NCBI GenBank assembly: GCA_946627325.1
Contig: CAMOVK010000012.1
Span: forward strand, 1-34,885
Direction: 5' to 3'
Source: an uncultured Prevotella sp.
GTDB lineage: Bacteria > Bacteroidota > Bacteroidia > Bacteroidales > Bacteroidaceae
DNA length: 34,885 nucleotides
Numbering within the stretch: position 1 is the first letter of the stretch; the number at the start of each line of letters is the position of its first letter. Made by a program: the position numbers and the translations under genes. Shown here piece after piece: positions 26,601-33,302 of this stretch. The notes beneath the pieces are model-generated. The model was given only the letters and a program-made list of their open reading frames with translations. It was not told where the DNA came from and did no database searches.

Positions 26601-26813
26601 TTTCTGCTTAATACGTTTTGCAGCAGCACTATGAGAAAGGACTACGGAGAGGTTGCTATTCATCCTCTCGCTGACAAAAGACAAAGCCTTCTGACGGGCT
26701 TCCTGCTCGCTTACAGGTTTGGCATTAACCGACAAACCTATTGCCAAAAAAAACGCCAATGTCAACAAAGACATTGACTCAGACACGGTCCAAAAAGTTG
26801 ATTTCTTAAACAT
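23613..26813 (-). CDS. Secreted C10 family cysteine protease (streptopain/interpain-like) with C-terminal sorting domain
   Basis: A 1066-residue exported protease. The N-terminal signal segment ends near NAKP (about residue 32). A Spi-type inhibitory propeptide follows at about 33-150 (VSEQEARQKALSFV, FTPYYIYKVGQNESFVIVAGDDRAGDILGYG). The C10 catalytic domain at about 155-385 has Cys189 in PSGCVATAMAQVMYFHKWP and His332 in GHAFVCDGYDG, then YHINWGWNGSYDGFF. A long region of about 550 residues, probably beta-sandwich modules, has no family I can name. The C-terminus FYNLQGQRVGNQQPSRRGIY...KKIIVK resembles tails of type IX secreted or surface proteins in Prevotella and Porphyromonas. Relatives include streptopain SpeB, interpain A of Prevotella intermedia and PrtT. 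It is monocistronic with its own promoter. Host-protein degradation is a family-based guess. Confidence 0.92.
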   Translation of the reverse strand: MFKKSTFWTVSESMSLLTLAFFLAIGLSVNAKPVSEQEARQKALSFVSERMNSNLSVVLSHSAAAKRIKQKDTFTPYYIYKVGQNESFVIVAGDDRAGDILGYGDLNVSEGVAEAMPDNMVSFLNAIEEEIVYLVDNDLTAYDVKAAAAAAGRRLPARIDALCKSRWGQDNPYNLYTPTVNGQKTPSGCVATAMAQVMYFHKWPQEPTAPISGYTMRSSGKTLDDLPAITFDWQNMTNTYNSQSSLASRQAVGRLMQYCGWAVNMNYAPGGSGAYTMYLPYIMNESFGYAQGGKYADREDYNIEEWENLIYNELSNQRPIVYTGYTAAMEGHAFVCDGYDGDGKYHINWGWNGSYDGFFRLSLLNAGGTGTGGSTTSYTFSCSQGAVIGIGPQHPGELPINADRPTVERPVLKSSKVITRQNQSDNFTNITISHGLTYNTIDLDNYSWGNIEFIAGMAIYKDNQLISVKGQSTISVALYRGGEYRPTFSFGAGLTDGTYTMLPVCKKNETDEWQPMIGTNHRYVEATISDNQMTLTVVPRCDFNVTKAAYDGNRYFRVELLNPSEEYDGLVYLHTFDGELLAYNQVAIPAYVEDKIDFYISDPSAIDANTIFTLSVNDDGSDYFYISATSQDANLALNVDITNTRQSDEPASSDVLEVYGNRIGVKVDASNTGTGVYRHIISLAVESDDGTVNEKVYNKVNEIKAESLSTINIPINVASKYKNKTLTVVASYYDGNNIATARSEKFRLIDGIVYWIADGTLRGCDFNKNLVVPEEATAIDLRKKNYSSVTPNSNPNTFYLLDNRSYDTLAGKNLVSANGGASRIRFVTGYDYCIPEEITVQQGVTLSHTFTADQYGKWQIIAPPFVPVGMFAADGETPIALVPSSTSNEGDVYMAINGGLTNDGRYQILLSNSFLTTIMPMFFSPRQHLLGSTITLESDKNLKLSPTDKPEYARGNVRMIAARGEYVADAWHYDNDAATPAVLSYSSSSVKTKGFGAYFVTTKDVSGNELEIKYPFDMSLGIEDSNILQKEETAPTFYNLQGQRVGNQQPSRRGIYIVGGKKIIVK

Positions 26814-26843
26814 TTGATTATAATTTTATAGAATGTTAGGGTG

Positions 26844-26874
26844 CGAAATTACGATTTTTACATAAAAGTACAAA
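26844..26874 (-). promoter_or_regulatory. Candidate promoter of the C10 protease gene
   Basis: On the minus strand TTTG (26871-26874), a 19-nt spacer and TAATTTCG (26844-26851) lie 30 nt before the ATG at 26813. The -7 box is the same one-off variant as at the P-loop/CYTH operon. Confidence 0.52.
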
Positions 26875-26892
26875 AATATCAATCATTTTTAA

Positions 26893-26900
26893 TATCTTCG
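26893..26900 (+). promoter_or_regulatory. Candidate -7 box for aguA
   Basis: TATCTTCG is one base off TAnnTTTG and is followed by CGCC; it lies 35 nt before the aguA start. No TTTG is seen at the -33 distance, so the call is weak. Confidence 0.33.
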
Positions 26901-26935
26901 CGCCGAGAAATATGTTATTTCTATAATCGACAACA

Positions 26936-28018
26936 ATGAAAGATGATTTTCTTACTCGCCGTATGCCTGCCGAATGGGAACACCAATCGATGGTGCAACT
27001 GACGTGGCCACACAAAGACACCGACTGGGCTTCGACATACGATGACATCGTAGAGACTATGACGGAAATGGCTATAGCAATAGCCGAAAACCAAAAACTA
27101 CTCGTAGTGTCACAAATAAAACGGCAAACCATCGCACACCTAAAAAAAGCAATGACGGAAAAACAATTCTGCAACACAACCATTGTGGCGTGCAGAACAA
27201 ACGACACATGGGCAAGAGACCACGGATTTATCACAGTGTTCGAATATCCACACGCGGTGAGCCCTAATGACCCAAGCATAGCAGAGCAGCACATACACAA
27301 AGTGAAACTACTCGATTTCAAATTCAACGGATGGGGAAACAAATTCGAGGCAAACTTCGACAACCATATTAATAGTAGGATATACGAAACAGGGGCGGTT
27401 AAAGGAGAATACGAAAACCACGACGACTTTATTCTCGAAGGAGGCTCTATCGAAAGCGACGGAAAAGGAACAATCTTCACAACAGCAAACTGCCTGCTGG
27501 CGAAAAACAGAAACAAACATCTCACAAAAGAACAAATCGAAGAACAACTCAAAAAACGATTAGGAGCAACACGAATAGTATGGTTCAACCATGGCAGCCT
27601 AAAAGGAGACGACACAGATGGGCACATAGACACCTTAGTGAGATGCGCACCAAACGAAACTCTTATTTATGCATCACACAAAAAAGCAGATAAACAAAAC
27701 ATAAAAGAAATATCGAAACTATATCACGAAATACACAAAATAAGAAACACATACGGAAGACCGTTCAAACTCGTATCACTACCTTTCCCTGAACCAATAA
27801 CCGACAACGAGGGAAACCAACTGCCAGCAACATACATCAACTACCTCGTAATAAACAAGGCTGTAATAGTACCTATCTATGGACAACCCATAAACGATAA
27901 AGAGGCATGCGACGTGCTCGCAAGAATTTATCCAGAACGAGAAATAATACCTATCGACGCACGACCAATAATCAAACAGCATGGCTCAGTGCACTGCCTG
28001 ACAATGCAATACTACTAA
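26936..28018 (+). CDS. aguA: Agmatine deiminase
   Basis: A 360-residue cytosolic enzyme of the peptidyl-arginine deiminase fold that hydrolyses agmatine to N-carbamoylputrescine and ammonia. Family markers are the N-terminal RMPAEWEHQSMVQLTWPHKDTDW, RTNDTWARDHGF (substrate Asp and Arg region), LEGGSIESDGKGTIFTT, the catalytic His region DDTDGHIDTLVRC, and the nucleophile Cys354 in GSVHCLTMQ at the C-terminus. Length is normal. The next gene encodes the following enzyme of the pathway, 81 bp downstream in the same direction, which makes the assignment very secure. The pair yields putrescine and may also serve nitrogen acquisition or acid tolerance. Confidence 0.97.
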   Translation: MKDDFLTRRMPAEWEHQSMVQLTWPHKDTDWASTYDDIVETMTEMAIAIAENQKLLVVSQIKRQTIAHLKKAMTEKQFCNTTIVACRTNDTWARDHGFITVFEYPHAVSPNDPSIAEQHIHKVKLLDFKFNGWGNKFEANFDNHINSRIYETGAVKGEYENHDDFILEGGSIESDGKGTIFTTANCLLAKNRNKHLTKEQIEEQLKKRLGATRIVWFNHGSLKGDDTDGHIDTLVRCAPNETLIYASHKKADKQNIKEISKLYHEIHKIRNTYGRPFKLVSLPFPEPITDNEGNQLPATYINYLVINKAVIVPIYGQPINDKEACDVLARIYPEREIIPIDARPIIKQHGSVHCLTMQYY

Positions 28019-28099
28019 AACACAAACTACTCGAAAATAAACGACTATCATTTTAAATAGCAACCGATAGAACTACTATACACATCACATCACAAATAC

Positions 28100-28975
28100 A
28101 TGAAAATTGGACTAATTCAACAGCACAATTCAGCCGATATCAACGACAACATGCAACGCTTAGCCGCAAAGATTGAGCAATTAGCAAGCGAAGGAGCGGA
28201 ACTAATCGTGTTGCAAGAACTACACAACTCACTATATTTCTGTCAAACAGAAGACGTTAAAAACTTCGATATGGCAGAAAAAATACCAGGACCATCGACA
28301 CATTTCTATGCCGAACTGGCACAACGATTGAAGGTGGTAATTGTAACATCGCTTTTCGAACGACGTGCACCAGGACTCTACCACAACACTGCCGTGGTCA
28401 TAGAACGCGACGGCACCATTGCAGGGAAATATAGAAAAATGCACATACCCGACGACCCAGCCTATTACGAGAAATTCTATTTCACACCTGGAGACACAGG
28501 ATTTATACCCATAGACACATCAGTAGGAAGGCTGGGAGTACTCGTCTGCTGGGACCAATGGTATCCCGAAGCAGCACGACTCATGGCTCTTAGAGGAGCA
28601 GAGATACTCATCTACCCTACCGCAATCGGCTTCGAAAGCAGCGACGACCCATACGAACAAGAACGACAACGAGAGGCTTGGACAACAGTACAACGTGGAC
28701 ATGCTGTGGCAAACGGACTACCAGTGGTCGCAGTAAACCGTGTAGGACATGAAGACGACCCTTCACGACAAACACGAGGCATACAATTCTGGGGAAGTTC
28801 GTTCGTCGCAGGCTCACAAGGAGAAATGATTTACAGAGCAAGCAGCACTGACGAAGAAATGAAAATAGTCGATATCGACCTTCAACATAGTGAGAAAGTG
28901 CGAAGATGGTGGCCCTTCCTACGCGACAGAAGAATCGATAAATACGGAGAAATAATAAATCGCTTCAACGACTGA
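28100..28975 (+). CDS. aguB: N-carbamoylputrescine amidohydrolase
   Basis: A 291-residue nitrilase-superfamily enzyme that converts N-carbamoylputrescine to putrescine, CO2 and ammonia. The catalytic triad is readable: Glu40 in VLQELHN, Lys113 in YRKMHIPDD and Cys150 in VCWDQWYPEAAR. The segments ERRAPGLYHNTAVV, FYFTPGDTGF and WGSSFVAGSQGE also match the branch. It pairs functionally with aguA immediately upstream. No promoter box is evident in the 81-bp gap, so the two are probably co-transcribed. The last codons and the stop (28973-28975) form part of an 18-bp terminator-like hairpin. Confidence 0.97.
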   Translation: MKIGLIQQHNSADINDNMQRLAAKIEQLASEGAELIVLQELHNSLYFCQTEDVKNFDMAEKIPGPSTHFYAELAQRLKVVIVTSLFERRAPGLYHNTAVVIERDGTIAGKYRKMHIPDDPAYYEKFYFTPGDTGFIPIDTSVGRLGVLVCWDQWYPEAARLMALRGAEILIYPTAIGFESSDDPYEQERQREAWTTVQRGHAVANGLPVVAVNRVGHEDDPSRQTRGIQFWGSSFVAGSQGEMIYRASSTDEEMKIVDIDLQHSEKVRRWWPFLRDRRIDKYGEIINRFND

Positions 28976-28990
28976 AGCGATTTATTATTT
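28950..28990 (+). terminator. Perfect 18-bp hairpin overlapping the aguB stop, bidirectional terminator candidate
   Basis: Bases 28950-28967 are the exact inverse complement of 28973-28990, with the loop ACGAC. The GC-rich top (CGCTTCA/TGAAGCG) sits on an AT base of 11 bp. The T-rich 3' arm ATTTATTATTT followed by GTTATGTTTT serves as a U-tract for aguB; by symmetry the complementary strand has the same shape and could stop trmB transcripts, which end 50 bp away. Confidence 0.72.
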
Positions 28991-29040
28991 GTTATGTTTT
29001 AGCCATATTCAATCTTACAGGCATCAGAACTATAAACTTT

Positions 29041-29811
29041 TTACACTGCCGCATCTTTCGAACTGCGCTTATTACGATGGTAACTGCGATAGTCGTCAAG
29101 CGGAATCTCTACTTCTGCCTCGTAGAGAGAACCATAGCGAGGTAATTGAAACTTCAGATATTTAATGTCGAGACCACGCTCAATCCATTGTTGTTCGTAG
29201 TAGGTTTTTATGCTAAGAATACGCTTCGTAGCCTCGTCAAAATCATTTTCGCCATAAAGATTTGCTGTAATAAACATCGGCGAAATACCATTATGGTCAA
29301 GCATAAGACGAGTATAGGTAAACAGGAAATTAGAATCCGTCTTCAGATGTATCACACCTCCATCAGTTAGAAAACGTCGATAACGCTGCAAGAAATAGGT
29401 ACTCGACAAACGTTTTCGCGGATTTTTCATCTGCGGGTCACTGAAAGTAAGCCATATTTCTTGAACCTCATCTTCGCCGAAAAAACGATCGATAATCTCT
29501 ATATTTGTTCTAAGAAATGCCACGTTGCCAAGTTTGTATTCTAAAGCCTCCTTCGCTCCCTTATGCATCCTGGCTCCCTTGATATCCACACCGATAAAGT
29601 TGCAATCTGGAAACATCTGAGCTAAACCAACTGTATATTCTCCCTTGCCACAGCCGAGCTCAAGAACAATCGGATTGTCATTATTGAAATACAACTCACG
29701 CCAGCGACCTTTCATCTCGAAAGGATGGTTCTCTGCAACTGAATATGGATACTGGAAGACATTTTGAAATGTCTCCATCTCAGCGAATTTCTGAAGTTTT
29801 CCCTTGCTCAT
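29041..29811 (-). CDS. trmB: tRNA (guanine-N7-)-methyltransferase TrmB
   Basis: A 256-residue SAM-dependent enzyme that makes m7G46 in the variable loop of many tRNAs. The SAM motif [16 protein letters not shown] lies near residues 49-64, [14 protein letters not shown] near 74-87, NIEIIDRFF with [20 protein letters not shown] (the TrmB signature PDPxxKxxHxKRR region, here [11 protein letters not shown]) near 108-140, and [13 protein letters not shown] near 147-159. The C-terminal tail is basic. The FSDP form in place of the usual FPDP is a small departure common in Bacteroidetes as far as I recall. It starts 9 bp after the DUF975 gene, so the two form an operon. Confidence 0.94.
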   Translation of the reverse strand: MSKGKLQKFAEMETFQNVFQYPYSVAENHPFEMKGRWRELYFNNDNPIVLELGCGKGEYTVGLAQMFPDCNFIGVDIKGARMHKGAKEALEYKLGNVAFLRTNIEIIDRFFGEDEVQEIWLTFSDPQMKNPRKRLSSTYFLQRYRRFLTDGGVIHLKTDSNFLFTYTRLMLDHNGISPMFITANLYGENDFDEATKRILSIKTYYEQQWIERGLDIKYLKFQLPRYGSLYEAEVEIPLDDYRSYHRNKRSSKDAAV

Positions 29812-29820
29812 AACCGATTT

Positions 29821-30489
29821 TTACCAGCGATTTGCTTCACCTATAGGTGTCGAATATCTATCCGTTGTATTCAAGTCATCGGCATTACCCTCCTCTGCAA
29901 GCAGTTGGTCGTAGAACTCAGCATGCGCAGTCTGGTTGTATGGTATCAAGAAAAGAAAACCTATACCTAAGGTCAACAAACTTAGCAAAGCCCATCCAAT
30001 CATGCTGAGGTCGAGCATAAAGAGTTGCATCTTGTGCCCTTGCATCAGCTGCATACTGCGAACAATGGCATTGTCGTATCGCATTGATGGGTTGTCTTTC
30101 ATCACATACTCGGTCATGGCATAAGAATAGCTCTTGACTACACCAGGAACAATGAGAAGAAGTGTCCACAACATTATATAGACTACTTTCAATAATTCGG
30201 TAAATAGTATAGGGAAATACTCCTTGAAACCTTCAAATACAGTATCAAAATCAGTATTGTCTGTTCTCTTAAGACGTAGGAATACGATATAAAATCCATA
30301 AGTTAGCGGCAGGAGTAATATCGAACCCACATAGCTGACACCTGGGTAAATAGCTTTATCTATCCCCACTGAAACACTGCCTGTTATGAGATAGATTATC
30401 AACGTAATCATTGCCACTTTGCCCCATTTGCCACTTAGGTGTGTCAGAGCTTGCTCTTTGAGTTGTTCATTTGTGCGTTGTAGTTCCAT
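29821..30489 (-). CDS. DUF975 family integral membrane protein
   Basis: A 222-residue inner-membrane protein with about five hydrophobic segments: VAMITLIIYLITGSVSVGI, YVGSILLLPLTYGFYIVFL, ELLKVVYIMLWTLLLIVPGVVKSYSYAM, and two near the end (FMLDLSMIGWALLSLLTLGIGFLFLIPY). The motif IVPGVVKSYSYAMTEYVMKDNP with the following SMQLMQGHKMQLFMLDLS is typical of DUF975. Function is unknown. It is followed after 9 bp by trmB. The 145-bp upstream region has no clear promoter box. Confidence 0.86.
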   Translation of the reverse strand: MELQRTNEQLKEQALTHLSGKWGKVAMITLIIYLITGSVSVGIDKAIYPGVSYVGSILLLPLTYGFYIVFLRLKRTDNTDFDTVFEGFKEYFPILFTELLKVVYIMLWTLLLIVPGVVKSYSYAMTEYVMKDNPSMRYDNAIVRSMQLMQGHKMQLFMLDLSMIGWALLSLLTLGIGFLFLIPYNQTAHAEFYDQLLAEEGNADDLNTTDRYSTPIGEANRW

Positions 30490-30591
30490 AATTTCTTCTT
30501 TAAAATAGTTAATTAATAGTTAATTTCCACCTTTTGTTTAACAATATCCCTTTCGTATATTGCTACAGTCCATTGATTATTTAACAAATAT

Positions 30592-30617
30592 CCCTTCCAC
30601 AAAAATATGCGGAAGGG
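30592..30617 (-). terminator. Candidate terminator after ilvE
   Basis: CCCTTCC (30592-30598) and GGAAGGG (30611-30617) form a 7-bp GC-rich stem with a 12-nt loop, 17 bp past the ilvE stop. On the minus strand the following ATATTTGTTAA is only a weak U-tract. Confidence 0.5.
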
Positions 30618-30634
30618 ACATTGAGTTTATTAGA

Positions 30635-31657
30635 TTAATCTTTAATGATTGTAATCCATCCGTGTTTGTCTTCTACTGTGCCGTATTGTATTCCACGTAG
30701 AGTGTCGTACAATTTCTTTGAGATAGGTCCAGGTTGTCCGTCTTTCGATATTGTGTATCTCTTATCGTTGTCGGGATCATCTATATAAGATATTGGACTT
30801 ATCACAGCTGCAGTACCACAAGCACCAGCTTCTTCGAATGTAGAAAGTTCTTCTTCTGGTATTGGGCGACGCTCCACCTTCATTCCGAAGTCTTCAGCCA
30901 ATTGCATCAGTGAGCGGTTAGTAATACTTGGTAATATAGAGTCGGTTTTCGGAGTAACGTAGGTGTTATCTTTTATACCGAAGAAGTTTGCTGCTCCACA
31001 TTCGTCCATGTATTTCTTTTCTTTTGCATCGAGGTAGAATTCAGCTGCATAGCCTTTGTCGTGTGCATATTTGCTTGCTTGGAGCGATGCTGCATAGTTT
31101 CCTCCCACCTTGTATCGTCCTGTGCCGAGTGGTGCAGCACGGTCCCATTGACGTGTGATAACGTATGGATTGCATTGGAATCCGCCTTTGAAGTATGGTC
31201 CGACAGGTGTCACGAAGATTAGGAAGCAGTACTCGTTGGCTGCCTTTACACCTACTTGTGCACCTGTACCAATGAGCAATGGACGCAGATAAAGTGTGGC
31301 TCCTGTTTCGTAAGGAGGTATCCAGTCTTCGTTCATCAATACCACTTTCTTGCACATCTCTTCGAAAAGCTCTGTTGGTACTTCTGCCATCAACAGCCCG
31401 CGAGCAGTCATTTGCAGACGCTCTGCATTGTCCTTAACACGAAACATTCGCACCTTTCCGTCTTGTCCGCGATAAGCTTTCAGTCCCTCGAAGCCTTCTT
31501 GTCCATAGTGAAGACAGGTTGCGGCAATAGACATTGAGATGTTTGCATCTGAACTAACTTCAATTTCTCCCCATTTTCCGTTACGATAGTAGCATCGTAC
31601 GTTGTAATCGGCCTGGAGATAGCCAAAGGGCAGTGATGCCCAGTCTAAATTCTTCAT
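30635..31657 (-). CDS. ilvE: Branched-chain amino acid aminotransferase
   Basis: A 340-residue PLP enzyme (fold type IV, class IV aminotransferase) that catalyses the last step of Val, Leu and Ile synthesis or the first of their breakdown. The PLP lysine is Lys183 in GRYKVGGNYAASL. Other markers are YGQEGFEGLKAYRG (about residues 51-64), LYLRPLLIGTGAQVGVKAANEY (122-143), ECGAANFFGIKD (219-230) and FEEAGACGTAAVISPI. Length is normal for the eukaryote-like BCAT branch found in Bacteroidetes. It is a single-gene unit with a strong candidate promoter 39 nt upstream and a hairpin after the stop. Confidence 0.96.
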   Translation of the reverse strand: MKNLDWASLPFGYLQADYNVRCYYRNGKWGEIEVSSDANISMSIAATCLHYGQEGFEGLKAYRGQDGKVRMFRVKDNAERLQMTARGLLMAEVPTELFEEMCKKVVLMNEDWIPPYETGATLYLRPLLIGTGAQVGVKAANEYCFLIFVTPVGPYFKGGFQCNPYVITRQWDRAAPLGTGRYKVGGNYAASLQASKYAHDKGYAAEFYLDAKEKKYMDECGAANFFGIKDNTYVTPKTDSILPSITNRSLMQLAEDFGMKVERRPIPEEELSTFEEAGACGTAAVISPISYIDDPDNDKRYTISKDGQPGPISKKLYDTLRGIQYGTVEDKHGWITIIKD

Positions 31658-31696
31658 AGTTGTTGATTATATGTTTTGTTGTATTTCTATTGTCCG

Positions 31697-31728
31697 CAAA
31701 ATTATAAATAAAGATTTTATCGGGCAAA
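31697..31728 (-). promoter_or_regulatory. Promoter candidate of ilvE
   Basis: On the minus strand TTTG (31725-31728), a 20-nt spacer and a perfect TAATTTTG (31697-31704) lie 39 nt before the ilvE start. Both boxes and the spacing match the Bacteroidetes form. No attenuator-like leader peptide fits in the short leader. Confidence 0.68.
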
Positions 31729-31804
31729 TTTTACATATAAAGAATTGCAGGCTATTAACAATCACTATTTGTTATGACGTTAACAGTAAGATAAACTTTG
31801 CTGC

Positions 31805-31990
31805 TTAAGAAAGCATTTTCTGTATTTCCTCATCGGTGCGAGTAAGTTTATCCTTACATTTCTTGATGAGCTGTTGTGCTTCTTTCAATACTTTTGTGAG
31901 TTCGTCTATATCAAGTTGATTTCGTTCGATTTGTTCTGCAATTTCCTCCAAACGTTCCATTGCAGCCTCGTATTTCATTTCGGCTTTCAT
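31805..31990 (-). CDS. xseB: Exodeoxyribonuclease VII small subunit
   Basis: A 61-residue, almost wholly helical and charged protein (YEAAMERLEEIAEQIERNQLDIDELTKVLKEAQQLIKKCKDKL) that matches XseB. Several copies bind each XseA chain and are needed for nuclease activity or solubility. The LEEI-x-EQIE...LDIDELTK pattern is the family signature. It starts 7 bp after xseA, which confirms the assignment and implies one transcript. The frame ends at 31805, and 147 bp of intergenic DNA with the ilvE promoter follow. Confidence 0.94.
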   Translation of the reverse strand: MKAEMKYEAAMERLEEIAEQIERNQLDIDELTKVLKEAQQLIKKCKDKLTRTDEEIQKMLS

Positions 31991-31997
31991 ATTCTTG

Positions 31998-33302
31998 TTA
32001 TTGTTTAATTTCAGTTATTTTCGACTCGATTGTTCCCTTTGCAAGGCGTGTTTGTATGATGTCGCCTTTTTTAATGTTTTTTGTGTCTCTCAGGGCTTTG
32101 CCATCCTTTATGGTAATGCTATATCCTCTTTGGAGCAAAATGGTTGGGTCGGATAATTTAAGTTTTTGTTCGACGAGTTCGAGGCGATGTCGTTCGTGTT
32201 GTAAGCGATGACGTAGAGCTGCTTTTATTGTTTGTTCAGCCATGTCATGGCGATTTCTGCTGTCGGTTATTTTCCTGTTTATTGCTGTTAATATAGCTTG
32301 ATAAAGTTGCGATAGATGTGCTTCGTGCTTTGTTTTTATTGTTGCGAAAAGGTGCGGTATGTTTGTTGCGAGCCTATTGAGTTGCATTTTTTCTATTGTC
32401 AACCTATGAGTTATTGCCTGCGTAATTATTTCTTTTAGTTGGTTAATTCTTTCATTTACGCTTTGCAATCGTTCTACGAGGAAGGTTGCTACTGCAGTAG
32501 GTGTCTTCTGTCGGGTGTGGGCTATGAGGTCGAGTATGCACTCGTCGCGTTCGTGTCCGATACCGGTTATGATTGGTAAGGGGAAATTTGCCACATTCTC
32601 AGCCAGTGCCAATGTGTCGAAACCACTCATGTCTGCCGTTGCTCCTCCACCTCTAATTATTGCCACACAGTCGAATTCTTCCGCTCGGAGGTAAATCCTT
32701 TCGAGAGCAGCTATGATGCTTTGTTCGACGAGTTCGCCTTGCATTGTAGCCTCGAAGAGTTCTGTTTCGAATCGCAGTTTGAATCTGTTTCCATGCAATT
32801 GCTTATAGAAGTCGCCATATCCTGCGGCTAAAGGGCTCGAAACTACTGCTATGCGTTGTGTCAGTAATGGTAGTTTAAGTTCATGATTGAGGTCGAACAC
32901 TCCTTCTACCTTTAAGCGATTGATTATTTCTTGTCGTCGTCGTGCAAGGTCACCGAGTGTGAATGTTGGGTCAATGTCGTCAATTATCCACGAGAATCCG
33001 TATTGCTCGTGGAATTGTGGATGTACTTTTAGCAGCACTTTAATCCCCGCCTTGAATGTTTGCCCTGTAATTTTTTCAAATCGAGGTTTCTGTATTTCCC
33101 ATGTTGTACGCCAACATCTGGCTGCGGCTCGTGCTATTGGGGTGTTTGTTGTGTTGTCTTTCTCAACGAGGTCAATATAGCAATGTCCGCCTCGTTCGCG
33201 TGCTTCAGCCACTTCTGCTTCAAGCCAAAAGGAGTCGGCAAGCAATGTGTCGATAGCCTCGCGTACAAGTCTGTTGAGTTCGTATAGTGAGAAACGCGTC
33301 AT
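31998..33302 (-). CDS. xseA: Exodeoxyribonuclease VII large subunit
   Basis: A 434-residue catalytic subunit that degrades single-stranded DNA in both directions into short acid-soluble oligonucleotides. The N-terminal OB-fold binding domain spans about residues 1-105 (SLYELNRLVREAIDTLLADSFWLEAEVAEARERGGHCYIDLVEK). The catalytic region contains IAVVSSPLAAGYGDF (about residue 151), CVAIIRGGGATADMSGFDTLALAENVANFPLPIITGIGHERDECILDLIAH (about 217-267), then a long coiled coil that docks XseB and a short C-terminal domain (LQRGYSITIKDGKALRD). The start overlaps the stop of the subtilase gene as ATGA (33299-33302). Confidence 0.96.
   Translation of the reverse strand: MTRFSLYELNRLVREAIDTLLADSFWLEAEVAEARERGGHCYIDLVEKDNTTNTPIARAAARCWRTTWEIQKPRFEKITGQTFKAGIKVLLKVHPQFHEQYGFSWIIDDIDPTFTLGDLARRRQEIINRLKVEGVFDLNHELKLPLLTQRIAVVSSPLAAGYGDFYKQLHGNRFKLRFETELFEATMQGELVEQSIIAALERIYLRAEEFDCVAIIRGGGATADMSGFDTLALAENVANFPLPIITGIGHERDECILDLIAHTRQKTPTAVATFLVERLQSVNERINQLKEIITQAITHRLTIEKMQLNRLATNIPHLFATIKTKHEAHLSQLYQAILTAINRKITDSRNRHDMAEQTIKAALRHRLQHERHRLELVEQKLKLSDPTILLQRGYSITIKDGKALRDTKNIKKGDIIQTRLAKGTIESKITEIKQ

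Noticed and set aside
26836..27633. Minus-strand open frame (265 codons) antisense to aguA
   Set aside because: It overlaps the well-conserved agmatine deiminase coding sequence, and its translation is low-complexity hydrophobic/Ser rich with no motif.
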